From positions 1 through 35,823 of the forward strand of contig CAVEVQ010000026.1 of assembly GCA_963619325.1 (NCBI GenBank): a DNA stretch of 35,823 nucleotides, in the 5' to 3' direction. Each line of letters begins with the position of its first letter. Position 1 is the first letter of the stretch. Below are positions 8,928-16,845 of this stretch, in pieces. The position numbers were made by a program, and so were the translations under genes. The stretch is from UBA1181 sp963619325 (GTDB taxonomy: Bacteria; Bacteroidota; Bacteroidia; Bacteroidales; Paludibacteraceae). The notes below the pieces were generated by a model that worked only from the letters and a program-made list of their open reading frames with translations, was not told the origin of the DNA and did no database searches.

Positions 8928-8984
8928 TAGTGAAGTCGATTATGAATGGAAAAAGAGAGAACATAACGAAAGTAAAAGAGTATT

Positions 8985-10925
8985 ATGAGTTACCTAAGAT
9001 ATGACAAAACGATATTGACCAATTTGGAGCAGTCGCTTTCATTAGAGATGCTGCGAACCAATAAGTCGGGAGCCTATCATTGCACAACGTTAGTTGGTTG
9101 TAACACAAGGAAATATCATGGTTTGTTGGTGATTCCTGTGCCAAGTTTGGACAACGAAAACCATGTGCTTCTTTCATCGTTGGATGAGACGGTGATTCAA
9201 CATGGAGCGGAGTTTAATTTGGGCTTGCATAAGTATTGGGGCAATAATTACGCTCCCAATGGACATAAGTATATGCGGGAGTTCAATTGTGATGTTTTGC
9301 CCTGTGGAATCTATCGTGTAGGTGGCGTTATCCTTTCTAAGGAGAAGGTCTTTGTGTCGTATGAGAATAGAATACTCATCAAATATACGCTTTTGCAGGC
9401 TAATTCGCCTACGACTCTCCGCTTTAGTCCGTTCCTTGCCTTCAGAAGTGTGAATGATCTGTGTGTGGAAAACTACCAGATAGACTCTTCCTATAGGGAA
9501 ATAAGGAACGGGATTTCCACATGTTTGTATCAAGGCTATCCGACGCTCTACATGCAGTTTAACAAGCCGGTTACGTTCTCTCCAAATCCTCATTGGAACA
9601 AGGGCATTGAATATCCTAGGGAGGCTGAGCGAGGATATTATAACAAAGAAGATCTGTTTGTACCAGGTACGTTTGAGGTTTCTATCAAACAAGGAGAGTC
9701 TGTAATCTTTTCTGCCGGAATCAGCGAAACAGACACAGGATGTTTGCATATCGTTTATTATGAGGAGGTTACGAAACGTACTACACGCACGAGCTTTTTC
9801 AATTGTTTGAAAAACTCGGCGCAACAATTCTTTAACAAGAAGAGTGATTCTGAGCTTTATCTTTTGTCTGGTTATCCTTGGTTTAAGTGTGTTGCTCGGG
9901 ATATGTTCATCTCCTTGCCGGGAGTATCTCTTGCCGTTGACGATATTATTAGTTTTGAGAGAGTCCTGGATACGATGATACCGAAGCTTCGTTCATTTAT
10001 GGAAGGGAAGTCGGTTGAAGGAGATGTGTTTGGCGTGAAAGATCCCGATGTGTTGCTTTGGCTTATTTGGGACATTCAAGAGTATGCGAAGGCGACTTCG
10101 AATGGGAAGGCTTGGCAACGCTATGGAGACTTCCTAAAAGAGATTATAGAATTTATCTTAAAGGGGAAGCATCCTGACTTGACGCTCAAAGAGAATGGCT
10201 TGATCTATTCAGATGGAGAGGAGAACTCACATTCTTGGATGTACTCGGAGTGGGGAGGCAATGTGCTTACACCAAGACGAGGCTATGTGGTTGAATTTAA
10301 TGCATTGTGGTACAATGCTTTATGCTTTGTGGCAGAGTTGTCGGTAGAAACAGGAAACGAATATTACGCCGAACAATTGAAGGAGGTCGCAAGTAGAGCA
10401 AGAAAGAGTTTTTCGGAGGTTTTTTGGACAGGTTTTTATTTGTACGATTATGTTATCAACGACTATCGCGAGCAGTCTGTTCGTCCGAACATGCTATGGG
10501 CAGTCGCTTTAAAGTATTCTCCATTGGAGAACAGTCAGAAGAAGTCTATAGTTGATATTTCAACGAAAGAGTTGCTGACACCGCGCGGACTAAGATCTTT
10601 GAGTCCGAAGAGCCAAAATTACCATGGAAATGCAGATGGAGGAGAGAGAGACAGAGTGTATGCCTCCTTCCAAGGCTGTGTGTGGCCGTGGTTGATGGGC
10701 GTGTATGTTGAAGGTTACCTCAATGTCTATAAAAACAGCGGTTTGTCTTTTGTTGAGAGGAGGATAGAAGGCTTCGAGGAGGAGATGCACGTTGGATGTA
10801 TAGGAACGCTTTCGGAGATGTATGACGGAAATCCTCCGTTCAGAGGACGTGGGGGAATCTCGTATGCGATGAATGTGGCTGAGTTGTTGAGAGCATTAAA
10901 GATTTTGAAAAATTACAACAAATAA
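8985..10925 (+). CDS. glycogen debranching enzyme-like protein (GH133-like), active site altered
   Basis: A 646-residue protein of the amylo-alpha-1,6-glucosidase family. The N-terminal domain (about 16-250) has KSGAYHCTTLVGCNTRKYHG. The C-terminal (alpha/alpha)6-like domain (about 270-640) has WPWLMG and SEMYDGNPP with Glu611. In the family this enzyme removes alpha-1,6-linked glucose stubs from glycogen. Several conserved spots differ from what I remember of homologues: RDT reads RDM (305-307), the VDAPLW segment reads KDPDVLLW (352-359), and WMDA reads WMYS, so Tyr420 replaces an aspartate that I believe is catalytic. The gene is otherwise intact and starts a three-gene operon with a GT4 synthase (5-base gap) and a GH57 protein. 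Family is certain; activity is doubtful. Confidence 0.85.
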   Translation: MSYLRYDKTILTNLEQSLSLEMLRTNKSGAYHCTTLVGCNTRKYHGLLVIPVPSLDNENHVLLSSLDETVIQHGAEFNLGLHKYWGNNYAPNGHKYMREFNCDVLPCGIYRVGGVILSKEKVFVSYENRILIKYTLLQANSPTTLRFSPFLAFRSVNDLCVENYQIDSSYREIRNGISTCLYQGYPTLYMQFNKPVTFSPNPHWNKGIEYPREAERGYYNKEDLFVPGTFEVSIKQGESVIFSAGISETDTGCLHIVYYEEVTKRTTRTSFFNCLKNSAQQFFNKKSDSELYLLSGYPWFKCVARDMFISLPGVSLAVDDIISFERVLDTMIPKLRSFMEGKSVEGDVFGVKDPDVLLWLIWDIQEYAKATSNGKAWQRYGDFLKEIIEFILKGKHPDLTLKENGLIYSDGEENSHSWMYSEWGGNVLTPRRGYVVEFNALWYNALCFVAELSVETGNEYYAEQLKEVASRARKSFSEVFWTGFYLYDYVINDYREQSVRPNMLWAVALKYSPLENSQKKSIVDISTKELLTPRGLRSLSPKSQNYHGNADGGERDRVYASFQGCVWPWLMGVYVEGYLNVYKNSGLSFVERRIEGFEEEMHVGCIGTLSEMYDGNPPFRGRGGISYAMNVAELLRALKILKNYNK

Positions 10926-10930
10926 GAGAT

Positions 10931-12196
10931 ATGAAAGCTTTAATGTTTGGTTGGGAGTTTCCGCCTCATATCCTTGGTGGCTTAGGAACGGCGAGCTACG
11001 GACTGACCCGTGGCATGTCGATGCAGAAGGATATGGAAATTACTTTTATGTTGCCTAAACCCTGGGGAGACGAGGATCAGAGCTTTCTGAAGATAATTGC
11101 GGCTAATAAAGTGCCGGTATGCTGGAGAGATCCAGATCAGAACTACCTAAGTGAGATTCTAAATGGACAAATGTCTAAGGAAGAATACTATCGCTATAGA
11201 GATTGTATCCGAGAAGACAACAATCGCATAGGTGTGAATGGCATCGGTTCTGTAGAGTTTTCAGGGCGTTATCCAGACAATCTACAAGAAGAGATTCGAA
11301 ACTACGATGCAGTGGCAGGCGTTGTGAGTCGTGCTTTGGATTTTGATGTCATCCACTCGCATGATTGGTTGACCTATCCTGCGGGAATCCACGCGAAGTA
11401 TGTTTCGGGCAAGCCATTGGTAATCCACGTTCATGCGACTGATTTTGACCGAAGTCGTGGCAATGTGAATCCTGTTGTCTACAATATTGAAAAAGCGGGT
11501 ATGGATCATGCCGACCATATTATCACGGTGAGCAATTTAACTCGCGACACGGTTATCAATCGTTATGGAATCAACCCGGCAAAGGTTACCACCGTCCACA
11601 ACGCCGTAGAGCCGTTAAGTCCTGATATTTTGTCTATTGAACGCAACCAAGGAATGAAAGACAAGGTCGTAACGTTCTTAGGTCGTATTACAATGCAGAA
11701 AGGTCCTGAATATTTTGTTGAGGCGGCTTATCGTGTGTTGCAGAGAACGAAGAATGTACGCTTCGTGATGGCAGGCAGTGGCGATATGATGGAAAAAATG
11801 ATACATTTGGTGGCAAGTCGCAATATTTCGGATCGCTTCCATTTCACGGGATTCTTGAGAGGTAAGGAAGTGTATAGGATGTTGAAATCAAGTGATGTCT
11901 ACATTATGCCGTCAGTTTCTGAGCCGTTCGGAATCTCTCCGTTGGAGGCTATGCAGATGGAGGTTCCTACCATCGTTTCAAAACAATCAGGTTGTGCGGA
12001 GATTCTCTCGCATGTCATTAAAATCGACTATTGGGATATAGATGCAATGGCAGATGCCATCTATGGTATTATTTCCTATCCTTCTATGTATGAGACGCTT
12101 CGTGCAGAAGGAAAGAAAGAAGTTGATGGAATAAAGTGGGAATATGCTGCTCAGAAAGTGAGAACCGTCTACAACAAGGTGTTGGGTTGGAAATAG
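10931..12196 (+). CDS. GT4 glycosyltransferase, glycogen-synthase-like
   Basis: A 421-residue GT-B enzyme. The acceptor-side domain begins MKALMFGWEFPPHILGGLG, with the glycine loop that binds donor phosphate, then HSHDWLTYP and HVHATDFDRSRG. The donor-side domain has FLGRITMQKGPEYF and the E-x7-E signature SEPFGISPLEAM. The conserved arrangement of debranching protein, this GT4 and GH57 in Bacteroidota points to glycogen or storage alpha-glucan synthesis from a nucleotide-glucose donor. It begins 5 bases after the debranching-like gene, so translation is probably coupled, and the GH57 gene follows after 28 bases. Unlike its two neighbours it keeps every recognisable catalytic motif. Confidence 0.85.
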   Translation: MKALMFGWEFPPHILGGLGTASYGLTRGMSMQKDMEITFMLPKPWGDEDQSFLKIIAANKVPVCWRDPDQNYLSEILNGQMSKEEYYRYRDCIREDNNRIGVNGIGSVEFSGRYPDNLQEEIRNYDAVAGVVSRALDFDVIHSHDWLTYPAGIHAKYVSGKPLVIHVHATDFDRSRGNVNPVVYNIEKAGMDHADHIITVSNLTRDTVINRYGINPAKVTTVHNAVEPLSPDILSIERNQGMKDKVVTFLGRITMQKGPEYFVEAAYRVLQRTKNVRFVMAGSGDMMEKMIHLVASRNISDRFHFTGFLRGKEVYRMLKSSDVYIMPSVSEPFGISPLEAMQMEVPTIVSKQSGCAEILSHVIKIDYWDIDAMADAIYGIISYPSMYETLRAEGKKEVDGIKWEYAAQKVRTVYNKVLGWK

Positions 12197-12224
12197 TTTA
12201 TTTTTGAATAAAAAGCAATAATAT

Positions 12225-13511
12225 ATGAAATCAATTTGTTTCTTCTTTGAGATTCATCAGCCATTCAGGTTGAAAAGATATAGATTTTTTGACATAGGAT
12301 CCGACCACTATTATTATGATGATTATACGAATCAGGACACACTTTCTCGTGTAGCTCATAATTGTTATTTGCCTGCCAATGAGACGCTTCTTCAGATGAT
12401 TAGAGATACGAAAGGTGCTTTTAAGTGTTCGTTTTCTATTTCTGGTGTTGCTTTAGAGCAGTTGGAGCTGTATTGTCCGGAAGTGATTAACTCATTTAAA
12501 GAGTTGGCAAAGACAGGATGCGTTGAGTTTCTTGCTGAGACTTACGCTCACTCGCTTGCTTGTCTGAAGGGAGAGACGGATGAGTTTGAGATTCAGGTGA
12601 AGGAGCATGTCAAGAAAATCGAGAATCTTTTTGGCGTGAAGCCGTCGGTGTTCCGCAATACGGAAATGATTTATTCTGACGAGATTGGCGATCGTGTGGC
12701 AGACATGGGATTCAAAGGAATGTTGACGGAGGGTGCGAAGCATGTCTTGGGTTGGAAGAGTCCGAACTATGTTTATTGCAGTGCCAGTCGCCCGAACTTG
12801 AAACTTTTGTTGAAAAATTCGACGTTGAGTGACGATATAACTTTCCGTTTTTCCGATTGGAGTTGGAATGAGTTCCCTTTGACAGCCGACAAGTTTATGG
12901 GGTGGATTAAGAATCAGCCAGAGACAGAGGATGTCATCAATCTTTTTATGGGATATGAGACGTTTGGCGAAATTCAGAAAAAGGATACGGGTGTCTTTGA
13001 TTTCTTGAAAGCGTTACCTCAGTTTGCAGAGCAGTTGGGAATAGATTTTGAAACTCCGTCTCAGATTTTTGAGCGTAAGCCTGTAGATCAGGTGAGTGTT
13101 CCGTATCCAATGTCTTGGGCGGACGAGGAGAAAGACCTTTCCGCATGGTTGGGAAATGATTTGCAACATTCTGCGTTCGACAAGTTGTACTCAATAGGTG
13201 AACGTGTACGTTTGTCTTATAATAAATCGTTGTTGCAGGATTGGTACTATTTACAGTCGAGCGACCACTTGTATTACATGTCAACCAAGAGTGGAGCTCA
13301 CCGTCAGAATTGCTGGTATGATTCTCCATACGATGCGTTTATGAACTATATGAATGTGTTGAGTGATTTCATTGATCGTGTTAATTCAATGTTCCCAGAA
13401 GGTGTTGACAATGAGGAGTTGAACTCGTTGATGCAGACTATTGAAGCTCAGGGCAAGGTGATTGCAGAATTGCAGACAGAAAACGAAAAACTCAAGAAGG
13501 GTAAGAAGTAG
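12225..13511 (+). CDS. GH57 alpha-amylase-like protein, incomplete catalytic pair
   Basis: A 428-residue GH57 protein. Conserved region 1 is FEIHQPFRL (His11), region 2 is GCVEFLAETYAH, and region 3 is VFRNTEMIYSDEIG with nucleophile candidate Glu147. Region 4, which in active alpha-amylases of the MJ1611 type reads close to MDYETFGEH, here reads MGYETFGEI (242-250), so the proton-donor aspartate is Gly243. GH57 homologues with incomplete catalytic machinery have been described from Bacteroidota. A short Gln/Glu/Lys coiled-coil-like tail ends the protein. It is the last gene of the glycogen-type operon and is followed by a strong terminator. It may bind glucan rather than cut it. Confidence 0.85.
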   Translation: MKSICFFFEIHQPFRLKRYRFFDIGSDHYYYDDYTNQDTLSRVAHNCYLPANETLLQMIRDTKGAFKCSFSISGVALEQLELYCPEVINSFKELAKTGCVEFLAETYAHSLACLKGETDEFEIQVKEHVKKIENLFGVKPSVFRNTEMIYSDEIGDRVADMGFKGMLTEGAKHVLGWKSPNYVYCSASRPNLKLLLKNSTLSDDITFRFSDWSWNEFPLTADKFMGWIKNQPETEDVINLFMGYETFGEIQKKDTGVFDFLKALPQFAEQLGIDFETPSQIFERKPVDQVSVPYPMSWADEEKDLSAWLGNDLQHSAFDKLYSIGERVRLSYNKSLLQDWYYLQSSDHLYYMSTKSGAHRQNCWYDSPYDAFMNYMNVLSDFIDRVNSMFPEGVDNEELNSLMQTIEAQGKVIAELQTENEKLKKGKK

Positions 13512-13537
13512 GAAGGTTCTTGTTTCAAAAATAAAAG

Positions 13538-13573
13538 AAAAGGTTCGCTTGTTGTATAAGGCGAACCTTTTTT
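13538..13573 (+). terminator. rho-independent terminator after GH57 gene
   Basis: Arms AAAAGGTTCGC (13538-13548) and GCGAACCTTTT (13561-13571) pair perfectly over 11 bases around a 12-base loop, followed by a T-run. It lies 26 bases after the GH57 stop codon. Confidence 0.85.
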
Positions 13574-13637
13574 CGTTGTATGTGGTGCGACTATGAAAAA
13601 ATGAAACTCACAGCCGAACAATATTGCGTTTTTTCCC

Positions 13638-13645
13638 TATCTTTG
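13638..13645 (+). promoter_or_regulatory. -7 element candidate for trpB
   Basis: TATCTTTG matches TAnnTTTG only 19 bases before the trpB ATG, so the 5' leader would be short. It follows the GH57 terminator, which fits independent transcription of trpB. Confidence 0.45.
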
Positions 13646-13664
13646 GAGAAATATATTAATAAAA

Positions 13665-15032
13665 ATGGAAAAACAGAAAAGATATTTTCTTCAGGAAAGC
13701 GAGATACCGTATGAGTGGTACAACATAGCGGCGGATATGCCTAATAAGCCGTTGCCAATGTTGAACCCTCAAACGAAGAAACCGATGACGGTAGATGAGA
13801 TGACGGGCATTTTCAACAGAGCATGTTCGGAACAGGAGTTGAATACAACGGATGCGTGGATAGAGATTCCAGATGAGGTTCGGGAGCTTTACAAGAGTTA
13901 CCGTTCAACGCCGTTGGTTCGTGCCTACGGTTTGGAGAAGGCGTTGGACACCAACTGCCATATTTATTTCAAAAATGAGAGTGTCAGTCCTGTTGGCTCC
14001 CACAAGTTGAACTCTGCTTTGGCGCAGGCTTACTATTGTAAGAAAGAGGGTGTCACTAATATTACTACAGAGACGGGTGCAGGACAATGGGGTGCTGCTT
14101 TGTCGTACGCAGCAAAAGCGTTCGGTTTGGAATTGGCTGTCTTCATGGTGAAGGTAAGTTACCATCAGAAACCATATCGCCGTTCTATCATGCAGACTTT
14201 CGGCGCGCAGGTCATTGCCTCTCCAAGTATGAGTACGAAAGCTGGGCGCAAGATATTGACTGAGACTCCTAACTATCAAGGAAGTTTGGGAACCGCCATT
14301 TCTGAGGCTGTCGAATTGGCAATGGAGACTACAAATTGTAAGTATGTTTTAGGAAGTGTTTTGAATCACGTTACGTTGCACCAAACGATTATTGGTTTGG
14401 AGGCGGAGAAGCAGATGGAGATGGCAGGAGAATATCCTGATGTTGTGATTGGCTGTTTCGGCGGTGGTTCAAACTTCGGTGGTGTTGCGTTTCCATTCAT
14501 GCGTCATAACTTGCTTGATGGCAAAAAGACTGTTTTCTATGCAGCAGAGCCATCTTCCTGTCCTAAGTTGACACGTGGAATTTTCCAATATGACTTTGGA
14601 GATGAAGCCGGTTACACACCGTTGTTGCCAATGTTTACTTTGGGACATGAGTTTCAACCGGCGCATATTCATGCGGGGGGACTTCGTTATCATGGAGCGG
14701 GAACAATCGTAAGTCAGTTGATCAAGGACGGAATGATGTCGGGTATTGATATTCCACAGTTGGAGTCATTTAATGCGGCAACAATCTTTGCTCAGACAGA
14801 AGGAATAATTCCTGCACCTGAGTCTGCGCATGCCATTGCGGCTACGATTCGTCAGGTTCAGAAGGCGAAAGAAGAAGGTGTTCAGAAGACAATCTTATTC
14901 AACCTTTCTGGTCACGGATTGATTGATATGACAGCATACGATCAGTATCTGGCTGGAGATTTGACGAATTACGAATTGCCAGATGAGGTAATCCAAAATA
15001 ATGTCTCAAAATTGGAGAAAATCATTAAGTAA
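13665..15032 (+). CDS. trpB: tryptophan synthase beta chain, TrpB2 type
   Basis: A 455-residue PLP enzyme. Lys114 in GSHKLNSALAQ is the Schiff-base lysine, TETGAGQWG (about 135-143) and GCFGGGSNFGG (phosphate-binding loop) are the cofactor signatures. The long N-terminal extension and overall length of about 450 residues place it in the TrpB2 class rather than the roughly 400-residue TrpB1 that pairs with TrpA. The reaction would be indole plus serine to tryptophan. It stands alone, framed by two terminators, with no trpA or other trp gene nearby, so it may salvage free indole independently of TrpA. Motifs are intact. Confidence 0.9.
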   Translation: MEKQKRYFLQESEIPYEWYNIAADMPNKPLPMLNPQTKKPMTVDEMTGIFNRACSEQELNTTDAWIEIPDEVRELYKSYRSTPLVRAYGLEKALDTNCHIYFKNESVSPVGSHKLNSALAQAYYCKKEGVTNITTETGAGQWGAALSYAAKAFGLELAVFMVKVSYHQKPYRRSIMQTFGAQVIASPSMSTKAGRKILTETPNYQGSLGTAISEAVELAMETTNCKYVLGSVLNHVTLHQTIIGLEAEKQMEMAGEYPDVVIGCFGGGSNFGGVAFPFMRHNLLDGKKTVFYAAEPSSCPKLTRGIFQYDFGDEAGYTPLLPMFTLGHEFQPAHIHAGGLRYHGAGTIVSQLIKDGMMSGIDIPQLESFNAATIFAQTEGIIPAPESAHAIAATIRQVQKAKEEGVQKTILFNLSGHGLIDMTAYDQYLAGDLTNYELPDEVIQNNVSKLEKIIK

Positions 15033-15054
15033 GATAATGCGATAAGATTGCGAT

Positions 15055-15104
15055 AAGAAAAAGAAGACAGCGGACTCAAACGGGTCCGCTGTCTTCTTTT
15101 TCTT
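15055..15104. terminator. bidirectional 21-bp terminator
   Basis: The arms 15055-15075 and 15084-15104 are perfectly complementary over 21 bases around an 8-base loop, with the GC-rich core CGGAC/GTCCG and a purine-rich foot that gives a T-rich tract on both strands. It sits between the convergent trpB and C69 dipeptidase genes and should stop transcription from both sides. Confidence 0.92.
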
Positions 15105-15152
15105 GAGGAAGATCAACAGGTGATACTCCTTCAACTATCTTGAATGTTAAAA

Positions 15153-16805
15153 TTAAGGAAGAGTGATAGGGCTGCTCTCGATCATTTCAAAACGCGAACC
15201 TGTGCTGTCTACTATGCTTTTGTAGTATTCTTCGGAGTAACCAGGCGTTTGAATGCCATCTGGCACCCCCCAACCATTGTCAATAAACCTGCCTTTGCGT
15301 TCTCGCTTGATGTTTCCGTCTGTGTATTTGACCATCAGAAACTGTCCTAACGACTTCCATTGCTCCATCATTAGATTGGCTTGGTTTTCAGAATATTCAG
15401 TGAGGAAACGGTTGGCATAGTCGGGTGATTTCTTGAAGAGTGATTGAGCGGCTTCTTCCACAACCTGAAGGTTGTCTTCTAATTTCTGTTCAAATTCAGA
15501 TTGCACCTTTTTAATGTCCGGCGCAATGTATTTGTATTTCGCATACGCCATATTAGAAACCCAGTTGAATACCCAGTAGGCAGCGTCCCATGAAAAATTA
15601 AGCAGACTGCCGTTGCCTTTTCGGAAGCAGTTGGGAACTTGGGTAGTACCGCAGTAAATCGGCACGTAGACGGTGAATGTAGCGTCGTCGACACCAAACC
15701 AAAGCACGCCACCAATCTTGTCGGGCAACCAATTTCTCATTTGTGCGACGAAAGAAAAGGCGTTTTTCGGACTTGCGATAGGCTCCTCATTAAAATATTT
15801 TTTCCCGTTGTATTCCCAAATCCTTGGCTCGTAGCGATATTCAGCTCCGAAAGGTTCAGCTCCTGGGTCGTTGGCTAATGAGAGAGGGGAATCTTCGAAA
15901 TGGTCGCGCAATAGGTTTTTCAGTTGTAAAAGAGAAACTTTTTGGTCGGGTTTTACCCATAAAGGCAGTCGTTCGTTTGATTTCCCTAATATGTAGTCGA
16001 TATATTTAGATGTGGACTGATTTACATTCTTGTATATGCTCCATACGCGGGCGTCGCAGAAGCGGCGGGCGTTGAAAGACATAGGGTCGTAGGCGTCGGA
16101 AAAACTGAAGTCTTTATTTTTCCCATCATAGAATCCCATTTCTTTGGCGAATGAGATTACATCTTTAGAGTAGCGGCAAGTGGTTTTGTCATTGAGTGGG
16201 AAAGTGGTGATTCGGGAGTGGTTGGAATGGACGCTAATGCAGTCGTCAGGCATGCGCATCGCCACCCAGACTGCTCCTTTGATGTCGGGTCCCTTGCCAA
16301 TCATCTCCATAATCCATATTTCGTTAGGGTCGGCTATGGAAAAAGTCTCCCCAGAACTGCAGTAGCCGTATTTGTCAACTAAGTCGGTCATCACTTGAAT
16401 GGCTTCTTGGGCTGTCCTTGAACGTTGCAACGTTACATAGATGAGATTTCCGTAGTCGAGGACCCCTGTGGTGTCTATTAGTTCCTTTCGTCCGCCGAAA
16501 GTGGATTCTGTGATGCAGACTTGATGCTCGTTGATATTACCCAAAACGGCGAAAGTAGACCCTGTTTGGTCAATGAGTCCTTGATACCGGTGGGTGTCCC
16601 AACCGTAAATCTTTGTCTGCGTATATTTTGCATAATCGGTTGAAGGAAAGAAGGAAAGGTCGCCATAAAGGTAGTATGAATCTGCAGAGTAGGTGCAGAA
16701 AGTAGAGCCGTCGGTGGAGGCGTTTTTGCCAACGATGATGTTAGTTCCACAGAAAACCAAGAGTGAGTAGGCGACGAGTAAAATTGTGCAAAATATATGC
16801 TTCAT
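15153..16805 (-). CDS. C69 (U34) family dipeptidase, exported
   Basis: A 550-residue N-terminal-nucleophile peptidase of family C69. A signal-like hydrophobic N-terminus leads directly to Cys19, the expected catalytic residue after processing, within FCGTNIIVGKNASTDGS. Further family signatures are YSADSYYLYGDL, WDTHRYQG, NINEHQVCITESTFGGR and IADPNEIWIMEMIGKG. The family cleaves dipeptides, in Bacteroidota probably in the periplasm. One oddity is a Gly between the Cys and the usual Thr-Asn; the common form I recall is CTN. It lies 40 bases after the M23 peptidase gene on the same strand, so the pair probably forms an operon that releases and then trims wall or diet peptides. Confidence 0.87.
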   Translation of the reverse strand: MKHIFCTILLVAYSLLVFCGTNIIVGKNASTDGSTFCTYSADSYYLYGDLSFFPSTDYAKYTQTKIYGWDTHRYQGLIDQTGSTFAVLGNINEHQVCITESTFGGRKELIDTTGVLDYGNLIYVTLQRSRTAQEAIQVMTDLVDKYGYCSSGETFSIADPNEIWIMEMIGKGPDIKGAVWVAMRMPDDCISVHSNHSRITTFPLNDKTTCRYSKDVISFAKEMGFYDGKNKDFSFSDAYDPMSFNARRFCDARVWSIYKNVNQSTSKYIDYILGKSNERLPLWVKPDQKVSLLQLKNLLRDHFEDSPLSLANDPGAEPFGAEYRYEPRIWEYNGKKYFNEEPIASPKNAFSFVAQMRNWLPDKIGGVLWFGVDDATFTVYVPIYCGTTQVPNCFRKGNGSLLNFSWDAAYWVFNWVSNMAYAKYKYIAPDIKKVQSEFEQKLEDNLQVVEEAAQSLFKKSPDYANRFLTEYSENQANLMMEQWKSLGQFLMVKYTDGNIKRERKGRFIDNGWGVPDGIQTPGYSEEYYKSIVDSTGSRFEMIESSPITLP

Positions 16806-16845
16806 CTTTCAAAATCTTTTTTTACAGATTATTGTCTATTTTTGT

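Noticed and set aside
9174..9827. 217-codon minus-strand open frame inside the debranching-like gene
   Set aside because: Fully antisense to a conserved gene, no family resemblance, no own promoter box.
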